Of a stretch of DNA of 64,000 nt, positions 27,336 to 39,900 are shown piece after piece. Both the position numbers and the translations under genes were made by a program. Origin of the DNA: Gyrodactylus bullatarudis (lineage: Eukaryota > Platyhelminthes > Monogenea > Gyrodactylidea > Gyrodactylidae); the NCBI GenBank assembly GCA_012064415.1, contig SSNU01000075.1, positions 1,004,686 to 1,068,685 on the forward strand, given 5' to 3'. The notes below the pieces were generated by a model. The model worked only from the letters and a program-made list of their open reading frames with translations, was not told where the DNA came from and did not search any database. The stretch's first letter is position 1. Each line of letters starts with the position of its first letter.

Positions 27336-29723
27336 CTAACATCTTTCAAAAATTTTGTACAACGTTGGTAGCCTTGTGAGTGTCATAATGTCCAGATTGT
27401 CGAGTAACGACTTGTTTGGATGAAAGATTACATTGTTTCTAATCATGGGAAATATAACGTGTTGAATAATGTCCCTGCTAGCAGCACTTTTATCGTCATT
27501 ATCAGATTCCTTCAGTTGTGCTGCATACAGGTCACTGATCAAAATGCAAATTTTTCTGAGACACTTGGCTTCATCTTCAAAATCAACTCTACTCAGTTCA
27601 GTGATGAATTTCGGCAAATCCTTAAAGCTGGGCTCACAGCTGAAGTGAAAAAGGGGTGGAAATGAATTAACCAATTTTGCTTACTTATTCAGAATCATTG
27701 GAAATGATTGAAGATAGACGTTTCCTTGGAACTTTAATATTTTCAATGAATAATAATCCCAGAGAAGTTCTTTAAATATGAATAATTTTTCAACAATTTC
27801 AATCTTGTTCTCTTTTTCCTCGATCAGGGTCTCTAGTAGGATGGGCTGTTTGAATTGGAATTGGCCAAAGTTGGCAAAATTCCTTACACAAATTTGATAG
27901 ACTAAATCTTTGAAAACTGGGACCATTTTTATGAGCAAGAGATTCTCTGATGACTGAAATAGACAAAGGCTCACCCTTTTACAGAATCCGACAAAAATTA
28001 ATTCCGAAAAGACTTTCATAATTTTTTCACTGGTTGATTGGACGATTTCCTTGCGCAGGGTAATAACACTGTCAAGTTCAACCTTGCGATATTTACGTGG
28101 ACTGGAGAAACTCGGGAATGTATCAAGAGGTTGAATCGATTTGTTAGCACTTACACAAGCTGATTCAGATAGAGAGAGGTTTATCGATTTTTCCGTATCA
28201 TTCATCAATTCTGATTCATCGTTCCTTGTATCGTCAATGTCGGAAAATGTTAAATCGATTTTCTTTTCAACTTTCTCCGCCACTCTATTCGTCTTCGGCT
28301 CAACATTCGAACTCAAAGGCTTGTTTATATAGCTGATTATTGAGTCTTTATTTGTTTTCTTCTTGTAGAATGGAAGTGCACCGGATGAGGTGGAAGCCTT
28401 TGTTGCCTGGCCAATGCTAAAAACATTCTTTTTGAAAATATCCAACTTGACGATCTTGTGGTCATTGCGAACAAATGATTTATTAACCAAGGGGCTGGAA
28501 TTCTTCTCTGATGCAACGCTTTCGTCAAGCTTATTACCAGATAGATCCATTTGAACATCTCGCAATAGGGGCAGGCGATAGTCTGAGCAATACTTTAATA
28601 AGCCTTCCTTGACCATACATCCGATTCCTGATGAGATTTCCTCTTCATGGCCAAATTTTACTTCCGATTTTGTTGGATGAACATTATGATCGACAGTCTG
28701 GTTAGGCAGGTACATTGCCATGTAGACAAAGATTTTCTGAGGATTCGGATTCGAGCTATGCATTTTTCCATTGAGTTGGGGTAGAATTTGCGAATATGCC
28801 GATTCTATAGCCCCTTTAATGGTGGAGCATTCGACAAGACGATTATTTATAAAAAGGACCAAGTTAATCTTGACATTTGTTAGACCTGAGGTTATTGTGG
28901 TGGGATTTGTGAAGAGGGAATGAAACTTGACATTCAAGACGTCCAGTGTAGTCCGAATATCCAAGTCCTTCTTGATGAAGCTATTCTTGAGAAATTCATC
29001 CGACTCAATCGGAACAAGATCCTTACTTATCTTTAATCCAAAGATGTTCTTTATGGCGTCAAGATTAGTCCAGCCAGTTTGTGTCTTCACCTCACACGAA
29101 GAGGTTGATTTTGCCGACTGATTTGACAAGGTGAAGGAAACTTTCCCAGCCAAATGGATGGAATACTTGCGGACAACATCGATAATTTTGTGGAGCTCTT
29201 CTCGTTTGGCCTTATTCTGAGCTTGTCTGATGGGTATGTTGTAGAACAGGTTTTCTATAATTATCGATGTCCCAAAATTCCCGGCACACGGAATCGGCTC
29301 ATCATTCAGAGGCTTTGAGTCGCAATACTCCATTTTATATGAGCATTCGTCAGTTATTCGTCTAGTGATCACAGTTAACTGGCTAACATGACTCAAACTA
29401 GCTAAGGCCTCACCTCTGAATCCGAAGGTATCGAGATTTGTTAAATCGTTAAAATTGCCAATTTTACTCGTAGCAAAACGTTCGCATAGCAAGCCTAGAT
29501 CATCCTTATGAATTCCTTTGCCATTATCGTTCACTTGAATTCGTTGATAGCCACAATCTTGGACGATAATATGAATATTTGTTGATTTTGCATCAACACT
29601 GTTTTCAATGAGCTCTTTAATACCATTTGAAGGACGCTGGATAACCTCACCAGCAGCTATTTTATTGTAGACATTTTCCGGTAGCTTTTTAATCCTAGAG
29701 AACTCAGCATCATACGATGACAT
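27336..29723 (-). CDS. MLH1: DNA mismatch repair protein MLH1
   Basis: Exon 1 is 29723-27685 and exon 2 is 27639-27336; the 45-nt intron joins in phase. About 779 aa. The N-terminal GHKL ATPase has KIAAGEVIQRP, KELIENSVDA (catalytic Glu), DNGKGI and TFGFRGEALAS. A poorly conserved Ser/Lys-rich linker covers about residues 350-520. The C-terminal dimerisation domain ends in the invariant FERC, which helps form the MutL-alpha endonuclease site with PMS2. MLH1 acts in the nucleus after MutS recognises mismatches. It lies 230 bp downstream of the receptor gene stop, same strand. Complete and intact by eye. Confidence 0.96.
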
Positions 29724-29953
29724 TAGAATTTTAATTTCAATATTAAATTGTCGAAGTTGATTTTGTTTTAAAACAAATATACTTCAATAATGTGTTGTTT
29801 ATTTGTAACTTTGTGAAATTATTTAATAATTATATAATTATTATTATAATTTAATTATATTAAAATTTAATTAGGAATTTTTCATATTTTGTGTATTGCC
29901 ATCTACTCATCAGTAAATGGATTTATAAAATAATGATATTATTGATTAATTCC

Positions 29954-32900
29954 TCATCTTTGTAAGCGAAACAAATGTACTCTTTCATCTTCCAAGTAAC
30001 CAAAGTATTTGACTTCAACACTTTGACCGACTGAAAATTGAGATTTTACCTCAAATCTCTCGACATTTTGATCGTAGAATAATAATGATGCCGGTATATA
30101 ATGAATACTTTCCCTGATCCGGATTAGTTTTATCCATACTCCACCATCTCTAAGTTATAAATTCACATTTAGAGACATCCCTTTTCATTAAAATATCTAC
30201 ATACCTTATCTGAGTGATTTTTGCTGGATAATTTGATCCGAACAAAAGTCGCTTATGCTTAATCTTGTCCTGATTGACTTGATATTTATCGAGAATTACC
30301 TCAAATGAAAACATGATCCCAGCAAGAAAGACGAATACAAAGAATATAACGAATATTATGCCACTTTCTCGAAGTGTTATTCGCGTAATTGCTGGAGCCT
30401 CCTTGAGTTTATTTATTGGCACTGAAATACTAGAAAGAAACAACAATATTTCGTTAACTATTTAAAATCAAGAGTCATATAATTGGTCAATGAAATTCAA
30501 GATACACACTCACATGGAAAAAACCTGGTTTAAATCATCAACAATATTCTTATTTTCCAATTTACTCTCAGTCCAGCTGAATAGCTTCCAACTTTTATTT
30601 ATTAAAAACGATGCTGAACATGAGTGAATCGGTTCTAGCCACGCTGTCAATTCTGGGTTCCTCGTGACAATCCAATCTTTGAATATTTTACTCAGGACGG
30701 CCACTGAGTTTTCATTGTTCTTTAGCGTCTCAATGATCTCTTCCACAGTGTTGAGAATGTTTTCCGATTTGAGTTGGCTTTGTATTTCCCCGTCGAAATG
30801 ATGGTAGTAGCCGAGGTCCTTGTCCAACTTGTAAAAGATGTACACCCGTTGGGCTGGGAATACACGCCAGTCGTATTGATATCCAATGAAAAAGTTGTCT
30901 AGCAACTTTGCGCCAAACGTCAATAACAGCATCAATGTGAAGAACTGTAAGCTCAACAGGAATAGCGCACCAGACACTTTCCTCACTCTGATCGGGGGAC
31001 GAAGAAATAAAAACATGGTCAGGATCCACATTAACCGATCGGTGACCAGTTGAATCTGACTTATAAATAGGTCCATGAGGACTTGACGCTTCTTTGTCGT
31101 TTGTTTCCTTGAGCTTCTCTTACTTCTAGAGGCCTGAGGAGGGTGGTCAAAGGCAATGAATTCATTGCAATACGACACCAGAAATAGCCATAATACTAGA
31201 GAATAATAAAGTGAGATAATTAATCTCGAATTTATTATTTTTCAAACCAATCAGAATACTTGATTCGTATCATTTTTATTGGAGCAATAACTTTTTTTTC
31301 ATGAATGAATTCAAAATCCTATTGTATCGACAACTAAATTTATCTTTAATGAGTTTAATTTTTTGATAATTTTGGTCTGTTACTCTTATTTGTGATAAAC
31401 TCCGACTAAAATCAATTATTAACTTTACCAAAAGCCGTTATGCAGGTGAAAATATTCTTTAAAATTAGTTATTGATCCAACTATAGCTGTATGATAAATT
31501 AAGACAAAATGAAAATTACCAATGAGTACCATGAAGCTGATCGTAATTGTGATCCATGTGGGCGGATCAAAGGCCGAGAAGATCATGTTAATTTTTTCTT
31601 TGGTTTTGGAATCCTTCTTCTGGTGGACAACAAAGAGGTCAACATCGATCATGATGCTTGTCACGTGGGTTTCATTGAAAGACTGACTCATCTCAACAGG
31701 GAAGCAAGAAAAGTCCGCGTTCTATTAACAGAAACAGTAGTTTTGAATTAAGCCATATTTCCTGATAACTACTATTATATTTGAGATCCTTCAAAATCGG
31801 AACGAATCTGGCGCGAAATTCACATGAAAATTTAAACAAAAAAGTTAAATTTGAGACTCATTTAGTACCCATTATAGACTGAAGTTGAAACGACGCTATC
31901 AAGCAACCCTTCTAGCCACTAGGCCAGAATTCCAACAAGACCTAATTTTGAATGTCTTTTCATATATATATCTGGGTGTTCTAATCTAGTGGTCAAAGTT
32001 AACTTTAAGCCACCATTTTTCAATGAATTTTACTACGAGAAATGATAAATTTTGAATTTTTAAATTAACATTGAATATATTCTGAATGCACTCTGAAAAA
32101 ATTGGTCAATTTAAGGATTTTAGGGATCAGAACTTTAAAGTTTGGTTTTGGAAAACGGCGATTACAGAGAGAATCTATTGTCAAAATCAAATAAAATGTT
32201 CGGAGAGAAGAAATATGTTTTTCTCTACTATAGAGTGAGTCATTCTGAGTAACAACAAGATGGATATATCAAAAACTAACTCTCTTCACAAACTGCTCTG
32301 TAAAGGAACTGTTATCAATAGTATATGGAATATTTTTGAGTCTATATCGGATAGTTGAAAATTCCATTTTCTCCACAACACTCTGACATATCCCCTCCAG
32401 GTGTCCTTTTGGCTCACCGAGCAAATTGATCGAATGTAACCTTTCGAAGGAAGACCAATTATTCATGAATATTCGGGAATTCGATCCGTTAGAACTGTTG
32501 TAAAGACCCAACTAAAGATTTATATAGAAGATAGGGGGATTAAAATTTATAGAATTAAAAAAAAAGTATAGATTTTCCATGAAGGTCCGATTTTCATAAA
32601 ATTTAAACCAGTGATAGATAACCCCATAAACTATCTGTTATTTTAATTAGAATCGAAAAAGTGCCTGACCAATAAGGTGGCTTCATTTTTGTCGTAAGTT
32701 CTTATTGGTCAAATCTAAGCTTCTTTTTCTGAACCTTTAGTATTAAAAAATTATTAGTTTGCATCAGATTGTTTACATAAAAAAGAAACTTACCGAGTAT
32801 TTCGATTGGTTTTCAAGGGTGAATTCAACCGAAAACTTTTTGTATAAATTTCCGACTGAAGTGAGGCCATCTAATAAAAGACTTTCGACCGCCTCAAAAT

Positions 32901-35900
32901 AGGCAATCATGTAGTTAACATGACGACTCTTTAGCGTGATAAACTCTCCGTCAACATGGGGAAAAGTATTGATCATTGAGATGCGAGTGAAGTTGGCATT
33001 GGAGTTATCAAACGGCCTGATTACATCATCAAGGTTTATCTGAAACGGAGTAATCCAGGATAAATTGAATAAGATAAAATTGATCTGTAATCTGGCTCTC
33101 AAGGGGAGTATGGTATGAAACAAGATGGAAACCCCTTTCCCTTATCTAAAGTTATATCTTGATTGAGGAATAGAAGGGGATGCTGTGGCTGCAATTCTTC
33201 GGAGCTATTCTAAGAGTTTCTTCAGAGTTAGGGCCAAGACAGGAGCGTAGATAAAGATATTGAATTCTTTCCATCTTCTTACATGCTGTCTAAAGAACTG
33301 AACATAAAGGTCTTGCAGTATGTAAAGCTAATTGATATGAAGTTGGTAATCTATGATTTTTACAGAAATCTCGATTTATTCATCAAGAATTCCAATTTGT
33401 CAAAGATTTTTTAGAATCCTACTCATGTTACCTGCTTTTACCAGGCGAGGAATGCGAACCAAATTTTCTTATTTTCTTAGTGTATAGAATAAACCTTTAT
33501 ATTTAAATATTCGTTTTCATTTCGCTCGAATTAATATCTGGGAAAAAATAAGAGGCAGCTGTTCTAGACCTCTATAGTTTAACATTTTGTTTACGTATCG
33601 AAAAAGGATCTATTCTGTTCTTCAATGTATGGGCCAAGAAAACTGGCAAATAGAATATTGTACTCACCAGAGTTAATGGAATAATATTATACGTTCTACG
33701 AATCAAGTAGGCTCGGCAGAACAATTCGAGAATATCACTCATCTTCTCGGGCAATTTTTCATTCTCTTCCAAGAAGAAAATGAAGAAGGTTTGTAAATTT
33801 TTCCCGACATTACTTTTTAATATTTTGCTGACATCTTTTGATAGCGAGAAGTTGATTAATCTCAGCGAAAACGGGTAGAATTCCTTCATCAACAGGTATG
33901 CATGAGCTGTTGAGTAGAAATAACACCTAATACAATTTTGAACCAAGTAGTTCTCTAGGAAGCTGTTCGGCATAGATTGGCTATAACGTTGTTAGCTTGC
34001 TACCTGACCAATGTTATTTTCTGGCTTGGATTGGTCTATCTGTAGAAAAGGAAGGGGGAGAGAGGGGTGTAGTATCAGAGCAATAATTCTGATAATATAT
34101 AATTCATCCCTCGAAGTAAAATTAATTTTTTTTCTATAGCAGATGTCGAATGCTATTATTGGCACGAAACTGATCAAAATTCTTTATGAGAATGATTCTA
34201 AATCAGTCTTGACACTGCTCAAAGTTTTTCATGTATGACTTAAGTTGGTACAGATATTCTCGGGGTGATTTTTGGAATCGCAAATTTGAACCTAATAGTT
34301 CTCTAGGGACCTGTTCGCCTGTTTTTATCAGGGTAATTAAAATGTTTTTTTATTCTAATCTTAATTTTGATTTTCTTTCAAGCGATGAATTATTACTCTA
34401 ATAATCCTTATTTTTTAAAGAAATACTACACCTTTTCCTTTCATTTCTTTTTCTACACGCAGATCAATACAAACCAAAAGACCACATTGGTCAGGTAGCA
34501 AGCGAACAACATTATAGACAATTTATTTTTTTGGAATTATTTGAATTTATTAAGTTACAAAAATGTGTGTAATTCTCAAAGATTCTTCTTCTAATAAAAG
34601 TTTCTTAAAGAGGGGTGATTTATTGAAAATATAACCAAATATTTAGAACGGTTTTTTTGGCAACCTATTTGCAGTGTTCTTAAAAAGAAATGGGCAATTT
34701 CTAGGGTTAAGAACGCTTTCCAATATAGTTTTATTAGAAAGGATTTGATACAGCCGGATCCAAAACTCAGTGAACATTTGATTCCGGGAGTGCGAAATAC
34801 ACGAACAAATATATTATAAAATACCAATTTTAATCTTAGATTTCATTGGTCCGGTGTAAATTTTGTCTCATTTACCCGTTTGGACATAAGAAATATATTA
34901 AAAAGACATTGATTTTTGGGCTCGCACTGCAAGGAAATTATAAGATAATTTCGTCGAAAATTGAATCTAGAATATGTTATTTTAAATGATCTTTCATTTG
35001 AGATATTTTTCAGATCGAAATGGAGAAAAATGAGTTTTTTCCTGCTGCATGAAAAGGGAAAAAAATTTACTCATTTTCACAATACAGCTTAAAATTTTAC
35101 ATTTTTGAAAAGAAGTTAACTAAGGAAGTGCTTACTCTCAAAACTTTGCTCATAAATAATGTAGATATTCTTGTAACCGTCGACATCGAATTCTTTAACA
35201 TATTGTGATACAGCTATATTAACAAGGCTTGTAAAGTCATGGATTAGGAACATGTTTGAGTCCATTTTATTCATTATTAACTCCTGCGGCTTGGTATGTC
35301 TCTTGATTGAGTTAATGACATAATAATTCGAGTTGTAACACCTTGAAGACTCAACCAGGTTAGCCTTGAGCTTATCCAAGAAAAAAGATACCTTTCTTAT
35401 CTCTCGGCATGATGACGGGTTGAGAAATATCTCAAACCTATCCCGGGAATGCCTCTCAGATATCAGGGATTCCAAAAGCTGTTGCTGATAAAAATTGAAT
35501 AGTTCCGTTGCAGAAGACGTCTCGGAATTGTTCATTGGGTCCATGAAAGAGAGCATTGTCTGAAGATAAATGTTGATGGCGTTGTCATTCTTCAATAAAA
35601 CATCTTTAACAAGGTCCAGGGTGAATGCTTCATCTTCTATTGGACCGTTTCGAAGTAATTCTTGCAATAAACCACGATAGTTGTCATCTAAAAGAAGCAA
35701 TTTTACTCTTTTTCACCACTGAATGAAAATTTTGTTTAACAACAAGTCATGAACCCCAACCCCAAAATCACTAGGTGAGGTCTAGTTTTTTGAGGCGTGG
35801 ATCAAACTTGATCTAAATTAACTTCAATTACACCATATAAACTTTGCTCACTGGAGTTTAAATTAGATAAACAAACCTTGAAAGTTGTCAGCAATCGAGG

Positions 35901-38900
35901 ATATGATGATTAGCCCTTTGAATATTCCCAATTTTTCTAGAAAAAATTTAAGAAGATTATGAAAATTTAAAAAAACATCATCATAAAATCAATGCCAAGA
36001 TTATTAAAAAGAAAAACAGATGATAGAATTAAAATTTTTTTCATAGGTAATCTGAGATTGGTTTCAATTTTGATCGTCTATAGACTTATATGGAATGCTG
36101 TGGTGTTCGAATATACGCCAAAAGAACAGTATGATTTGTATTAATCTGTTGTTTATATTGTGAACCAGGTATTGATTCATTCAGACCTATCACGGAAACA
36201 TATAACAGAATCATTTACGTTACATATAATCAAAACAAAAGTTCAAAAGACGAAAACGAAGCTGACAGAACACAAACCTGGTATCTTCGAAAGTAAAGAA
36301 AATGAGGAATTGAAAACAATGCTTCAGAACAAGCACATAAAGATACCTTCCTAAAACTAAGGTGTACGAACAGTAGAAGCAACAGACTCTATGGACTCCC
36401 AAAAGTTCATAAAATGGAAAATTACAATTACCTATTATTAACCTTTTATCAAATTTCTCATAACTGTAATTTCTAATTATAATTATCATTCTCTCTTTAT
36501 ATGAATTATAAAAAAAAGAATTGGTCCACCCTGAAAAGAGGGATTGACCAACCAAAGTTAAAAGAGCTATGAGCCAATGATTATCTGATTTAATGTTTCG
36601 CAATTTGTACTTATATGGCATGTATCACACTGATGAGTATGCCCGAAATAAATGCCTTATTTGTGAAATAACTGGCATCATCTTCTTTCTTTATTAAAAC
36701 AAAAGAATCCCAGGAATATTAAAAATTACTAAAACATAAGTCAATACTTTTAGAAGTATCTGAATGAAAGTGTCTTGATAAATCCACCTCTTCTTGCCTA
36801 ACTACAGAATTGTGAATTTGTTCTTGGTACGTATTTTGAAGCATATCCTCGAGTTGATTGTCGCCAATTTGAAAATAGTCATGAATAAATGTAGCTGAAA
36901 ATTTTTCGAAAAGTTCCTTAAATAAGTCGAGAATATGTTGAATAAAATTGGGAACTGAAACACTGCATCTATGAAACGCTTGATGCACTCTCAAGAAACC
37001 TTTATCATGTTCAATAGTGTTCAAATTCGGGAATTAATTAGCACATTTATGCTGATGGTAAACTTGATGATGTAAGTTTATCAAAAAGAAAATCTTTTCA
37101 CATCCTAGCGCTAAGCCTGAGTCCTCAGATTTAAAAAACTTGGGATGTTTGCCCATGCAATAAGAAATCACCCCAACTTGATTTTTAATTAAAGAAATGA
37201 GTTGAATTACATTGACACCCTCCCAAGCTTCAGTTTCAACCAACGATTCATATTTCTCTTCAAAATCAGGATAAGGTAAGCCGCCGTTGTATAGATCCTC
37301 GACAAGACTTTCAGTTAGGTGAAATATTTCCGGCACTTCATGCAATCGGTATTTCCAAATAGATGAATCCATTTCTTCAACTTCTTGGCTCCAGGATATG
37401 CATAAAGATTAATATCATCAGACATGAGTGGTAATTCAAATGATTCTTTTTCTTTTTGATATTCTTTAGACTATCTGATCTGAATGACTCATTTCTCTTC
37501 GATTTTCTCAAATTCTTTTAGCAATTAAAAAAGTTCAACTAGACATAGATAAAAACCAGTCTGATTAATTGTATTTTAATGAGGGCTTTAATAATTTCAA
37601 CAGTAGACCAGTTGTTTGGATCATCCTTTTCACAAAGGCATTGTGTGCTGATGGCACAACGAAACTTGGAAATGTAAAATATTTCTTTAAACATTGAATG
37701 CAGGATTTTATTTTTCTTACAAATATTGAATCTTTCTTCGAACAAATCTTTCAGCTTGACTCTGAAAAGGCATCTTGATGAGACTTTTGATAGCTTGGTC
37801 CTCCACTTTGTCCTGTATTGAAACAAAAATCTCGATAGACATCTCCCTTTGTGGCGAACTTGACTCATCATCATTGTTAACGGGCATCATGAAATCAGCG
37901 TTAATTTTTTGGAAACTCTACTCTTTTTACGAGCCCATAACAGAATAATTTACGATGGGCCGTAATCTCGATCAGACCCGAATAAGTGGCTGACCAATCA
38001 GATGGCTTCATTTTTAACACGTACGCTTGTTTCTCATTGGTCCAATCTAAGCTTCAATTTCTTCGTCTTCATACAAAAATAAAAGCTTTTTCAAATTACA
38101 GGAATCACTCCGTAGCGGGTTCGGATCAGCTAGTTACTGTATAATTATAATTAAAAACAATAGAATTCTAGGAATATCAACAATGGTGTTTATTTTTTTA
38201 TTTTTCAACATGACTTAGCTAGCATGTACTTTTGATGATAGTATTTTAAATCGCAGCAGAGGAGTTTATTTGAGTGCCTCTGTATGCAATTGGCTATGTT
38301 AAGTTCAGATTTACGATTCGAAGATGGGGAATTATAACTAAAGATTAGCATCAAACTCAGACAGGGAATCTTTAGTGCTTAGAAGATTAGAATTTCGGCA
38401 GCGTAAGTTGAAAATAATCTAACAATTTATAAGAAATTTCAATAAACTTCTTTCATTTTGGAAATTTTTATATAGTTTTTAAATGTTGATGTCGGAAACG
38501 ATACCACTTGCCATACTTGTAAGTATTCTGATTTCCAGAGCGAAGGTTAAATAAGGATTTGGTATTCAAGGTTGAGACTGGAGGAATCAGGATTTATTTC
38601 TGCGGAGATTTGAGCAGAAATTTTGCTATCGTTGAAACATGGTTGGATGTTGAAGTCGTTTCAATTGAGTTTGGTTTGGTTTATGTGTTGAATTGTGTGT
38701 CTTCCTTTTGTTAAGGATTTAGACTTGGAGAATCCAAAACTGTGAGTATTTATCATCAGTATTTTCCTTTGGTGGAGACGTTTTATGAGTTGCAATTAGT
38801 TTTTGATAGAGGAATGATGATTTATCCAGAATTAGATTAGGCAATAAACTATCGATTAGAATCCATAACGAAAGAGAGTTTATTTTAAATATTGTATTAT

Positions 38901-39419
38901 TTATTACATCCAAAAATAACAGACCAATAAAATTCACTTGTACGTCTACCACTCAGATTGAAGTATTAGGAATTGAACTATTTATTCTGATTTCTCAAGC
39001 CTGAACCCAGCCTAATTATAAATAATTTTAGAGTTGAATTTTCTCCTTTAAATCATGGATTAAATGATAAAAAAATGATAAGAAAAGCAGATGGTTAAAT
39101 TCATATTTGAAATCGTTTCTTAGATTAATCCTAAAGTTGTTAGTCAGCGAAACAGAAATGAGACTCACTAAATGTCGGCAGCAATGTGAAATTTTTGATT
39201 GGATAAAATGTATTCAATGAAACCTGATTCGTAAACTCCAACAAGTCCATGGGTATCGGCACAGTCTCAAAGATAAATGAGAGGCCCTGGGATATTTCCA
39301 TCATGGTATCATACGAAACTCCAACTACATTGAGTGAAAATAATGAGCTTACTTATCCTGTCACTCGACATGATATGCAGACAGGATAACGCCATAAAAA
39401 ATAGGGTAACCCAAGTCAT
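29954..39419 (-). CDS. ionotropic glutamate receptor-like protein with C-terminal S1 RNA-binding domain
   Basis: Ten exons, all phase-consistent: 39419-39353, 39324-39169, 35687-35136, 33906-33668, 33039-32794, 32511-32281, 31721-31520, 31195-30514, 30429-30205, 30149-29954. They give 931 aa, a normal iGluR size. Signal peptide (WVTLFFMALSCLHI); ATD-like region (YKNIYIIYEQSFE); ligand lobe S1 (GHLEGICQSVVEKMEFSTIRY, shortened here to GHLEGICQSVVEKMEF; then NADFSCFPVEMSQSF); helix M1 (WITITISFMVLIGVLWLFLV); pore/M3 region about 31080-30880; lobe S2; M4 (GIIFVIFFVFVFLAGIMFSF, about residues 814-833). After a short linker, FGSNYPAKITQIRDGGVWIK and VGQSVEVKYFG form an S1/OB-fold most like that of PNPase, up to residue 931. 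Too divergent to assign a ligand. Intron 1 is 28 nt; intron 2 (3.5 kb) encloses family pseudogenes. Confidence 0.75.
33328..33445. repeat. foldback repeat family F1, partial copy in receptor intron
   Basis: GCTAATTGATATGAAGTTGG, TCTATGATTTTTACAGAAAT and TCATCAAGAATTC repeat the 4232 copy over about 110 bp and then stop at TTTTACCAGG. It lies in receptor intron 4. Confidence 0.7.
33940..34530. repeat. palindromic element family F2, two partial copies in receptor intron 3
   Basis: 33940-34060 repeats the left arm (AACCAAGTAGTTCTCTAGG, TGCTACCTGACCA, GGATTGGTCTATCTGTAGAA). 34285-34530 restarts with AACCTAATAGTTCTCTAGGG and carries the right arm down to TTGGTCAGGTAGCAAGCG. Possibly one element split by insertion or two overlapping ones. 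The left edge reaches within about 40 bp of the exon 4 acceptor. Confidence 0.75.
36470..36690. repeat. dispersed repeat family F3, copy 1
   Basis: AGGGATTGACCAACCAAAGTT, GAGTATGCCCGAAATAAATG and CATCATCTTCTTTCTTTATT recur at 61310-61425 with indels. Non-coding. It sits in receptor intron 2. Confidence 0.6.
36719..37424 (-). pseudogene. family H pseudogene (internal deletion, frameshift, stop)
   Basis: It starts like the 51740-52906 gene with MSDDINLYAY at 37424, then jumps in another frame to the middle of the family protein (YESLVETEAWEGVNV, KHPKF, DSGLALGCEKIFFLINLHH). It stops at about 37034 and continues with HRCSVSVPNFIQHIL, GDNQLEDMLQNTYQEQIHNS and EEVDLSRHFHSDTSKSIDL before an early stop. 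Roughly residues 15-145 are deleted and the extreme C-terminus is lost. It lies inside receptor intron 2, same strand. Confidence 0.8.
37539..37892 (-). CDS. uncertain small open frame
   Basis: Minus-strand reading from ATG about 37892 gives an acidic start (MMPVNNDDESSSPQ) and a helix-like stretch. An overlapping frame runs to 37539. Neither matches a family I know and no clear intron joins them. It may be chance, or a relic between family H copies. Confidence 0.2.
38150..38255 (-). pseudogene. family H 3'-end relic
   Basis: CAATAGAATTCTAGGAATAT, then TTTCAACATGACTTAGCTAG and a decayed GATGATAGTATTTTAAA match the 3' UTR and last codons of the copies at 41837 and 51700. Only the last 100 bp or so remain. 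Confidence 0.7.
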
Positions 39420-39900
39420 AACTATTATGAGATTTATATCGGAGAGGGGGTTATTTTATAATGATTCCAATGCACTTGAAATCGATGCCAGCTACCTTGT
39501 TGAACCATGCTGTAACAAGGATGAGACAGAGAAGAGTGCTTTATTGGAGTCATTCCTATACCAACTCCCCCCTTAAAATTAACTGACCAATTATATTGCA
39601 GAACATTGAATGACCAATGAAATTTGATTATTTCTTTTACACTAATGAAAAAACAAGTGCTAGACATAAATTTTATTAAAATTCACTCAATTTTACTCAT
39701 CAAACGCATATTTTTATCCAATAAATATCGAAGACATAGTTTTTTGTTGAATTTCATCGAGGAATTCAAACTTTTGAAAGCATCCAGATAGAATTGATGT
39801 TCCAGTTTGACATCTTGATTGTTCATTAATTTCTGGTGAATGCCTTGATTGTAATAGCTGAGGAATAATTCGTCAAGATCTTGATAGCCAATTGAAAAGT
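38250..39900. repeat. segmental duplication SD1, copy A
   Basis: It pairs with 43998-46115. Shared blocks in the same order: TCGCAGCAGAGG.GTTTATTT, GGATTTGGTATTCAAG, the region of receptor exons 1-2 (39120-39600, nearly identical) and the 3' end of a family H gene. This copy keeps the complete family gene; the other does not. Confidence 0.9.
39420..39682 (-). promoter_or_regulatory. presumed promoter region of the receptor gene
   Basis: This 263-bp interval separates the receptor ATG from the stop of the upstream family H gene. GACCAAT (about 39583) and GACCAATG (39609-39616) are CCAAT-box-like motifs on the plus strand. Confidence 0.35.

Noticed and set aside
31866..31945. tRNA-like A box on the minus strand (TGGCCTAGTGG)
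   Set aside because: The B box is poor and no cloverleaf can be drawn; possibly an old SINE scrap, not a tRNA gene.
29954..39419. Prominin-type five-pass protein
   Set aside because: Considered first from the scattered membrane segments. The order signal peptide, ligand lobe, M1, M3, lobe, M4 fits a glutamate-receptor layout and the spacing of helices does not fit prominin.
39334..39576. 80-codon plus-strand frame with a duplicate at about 45.7 kb
   Set aside because: Antisense to the receptor signal-peptide exon and its promoter; retained only because the block was duplicated.
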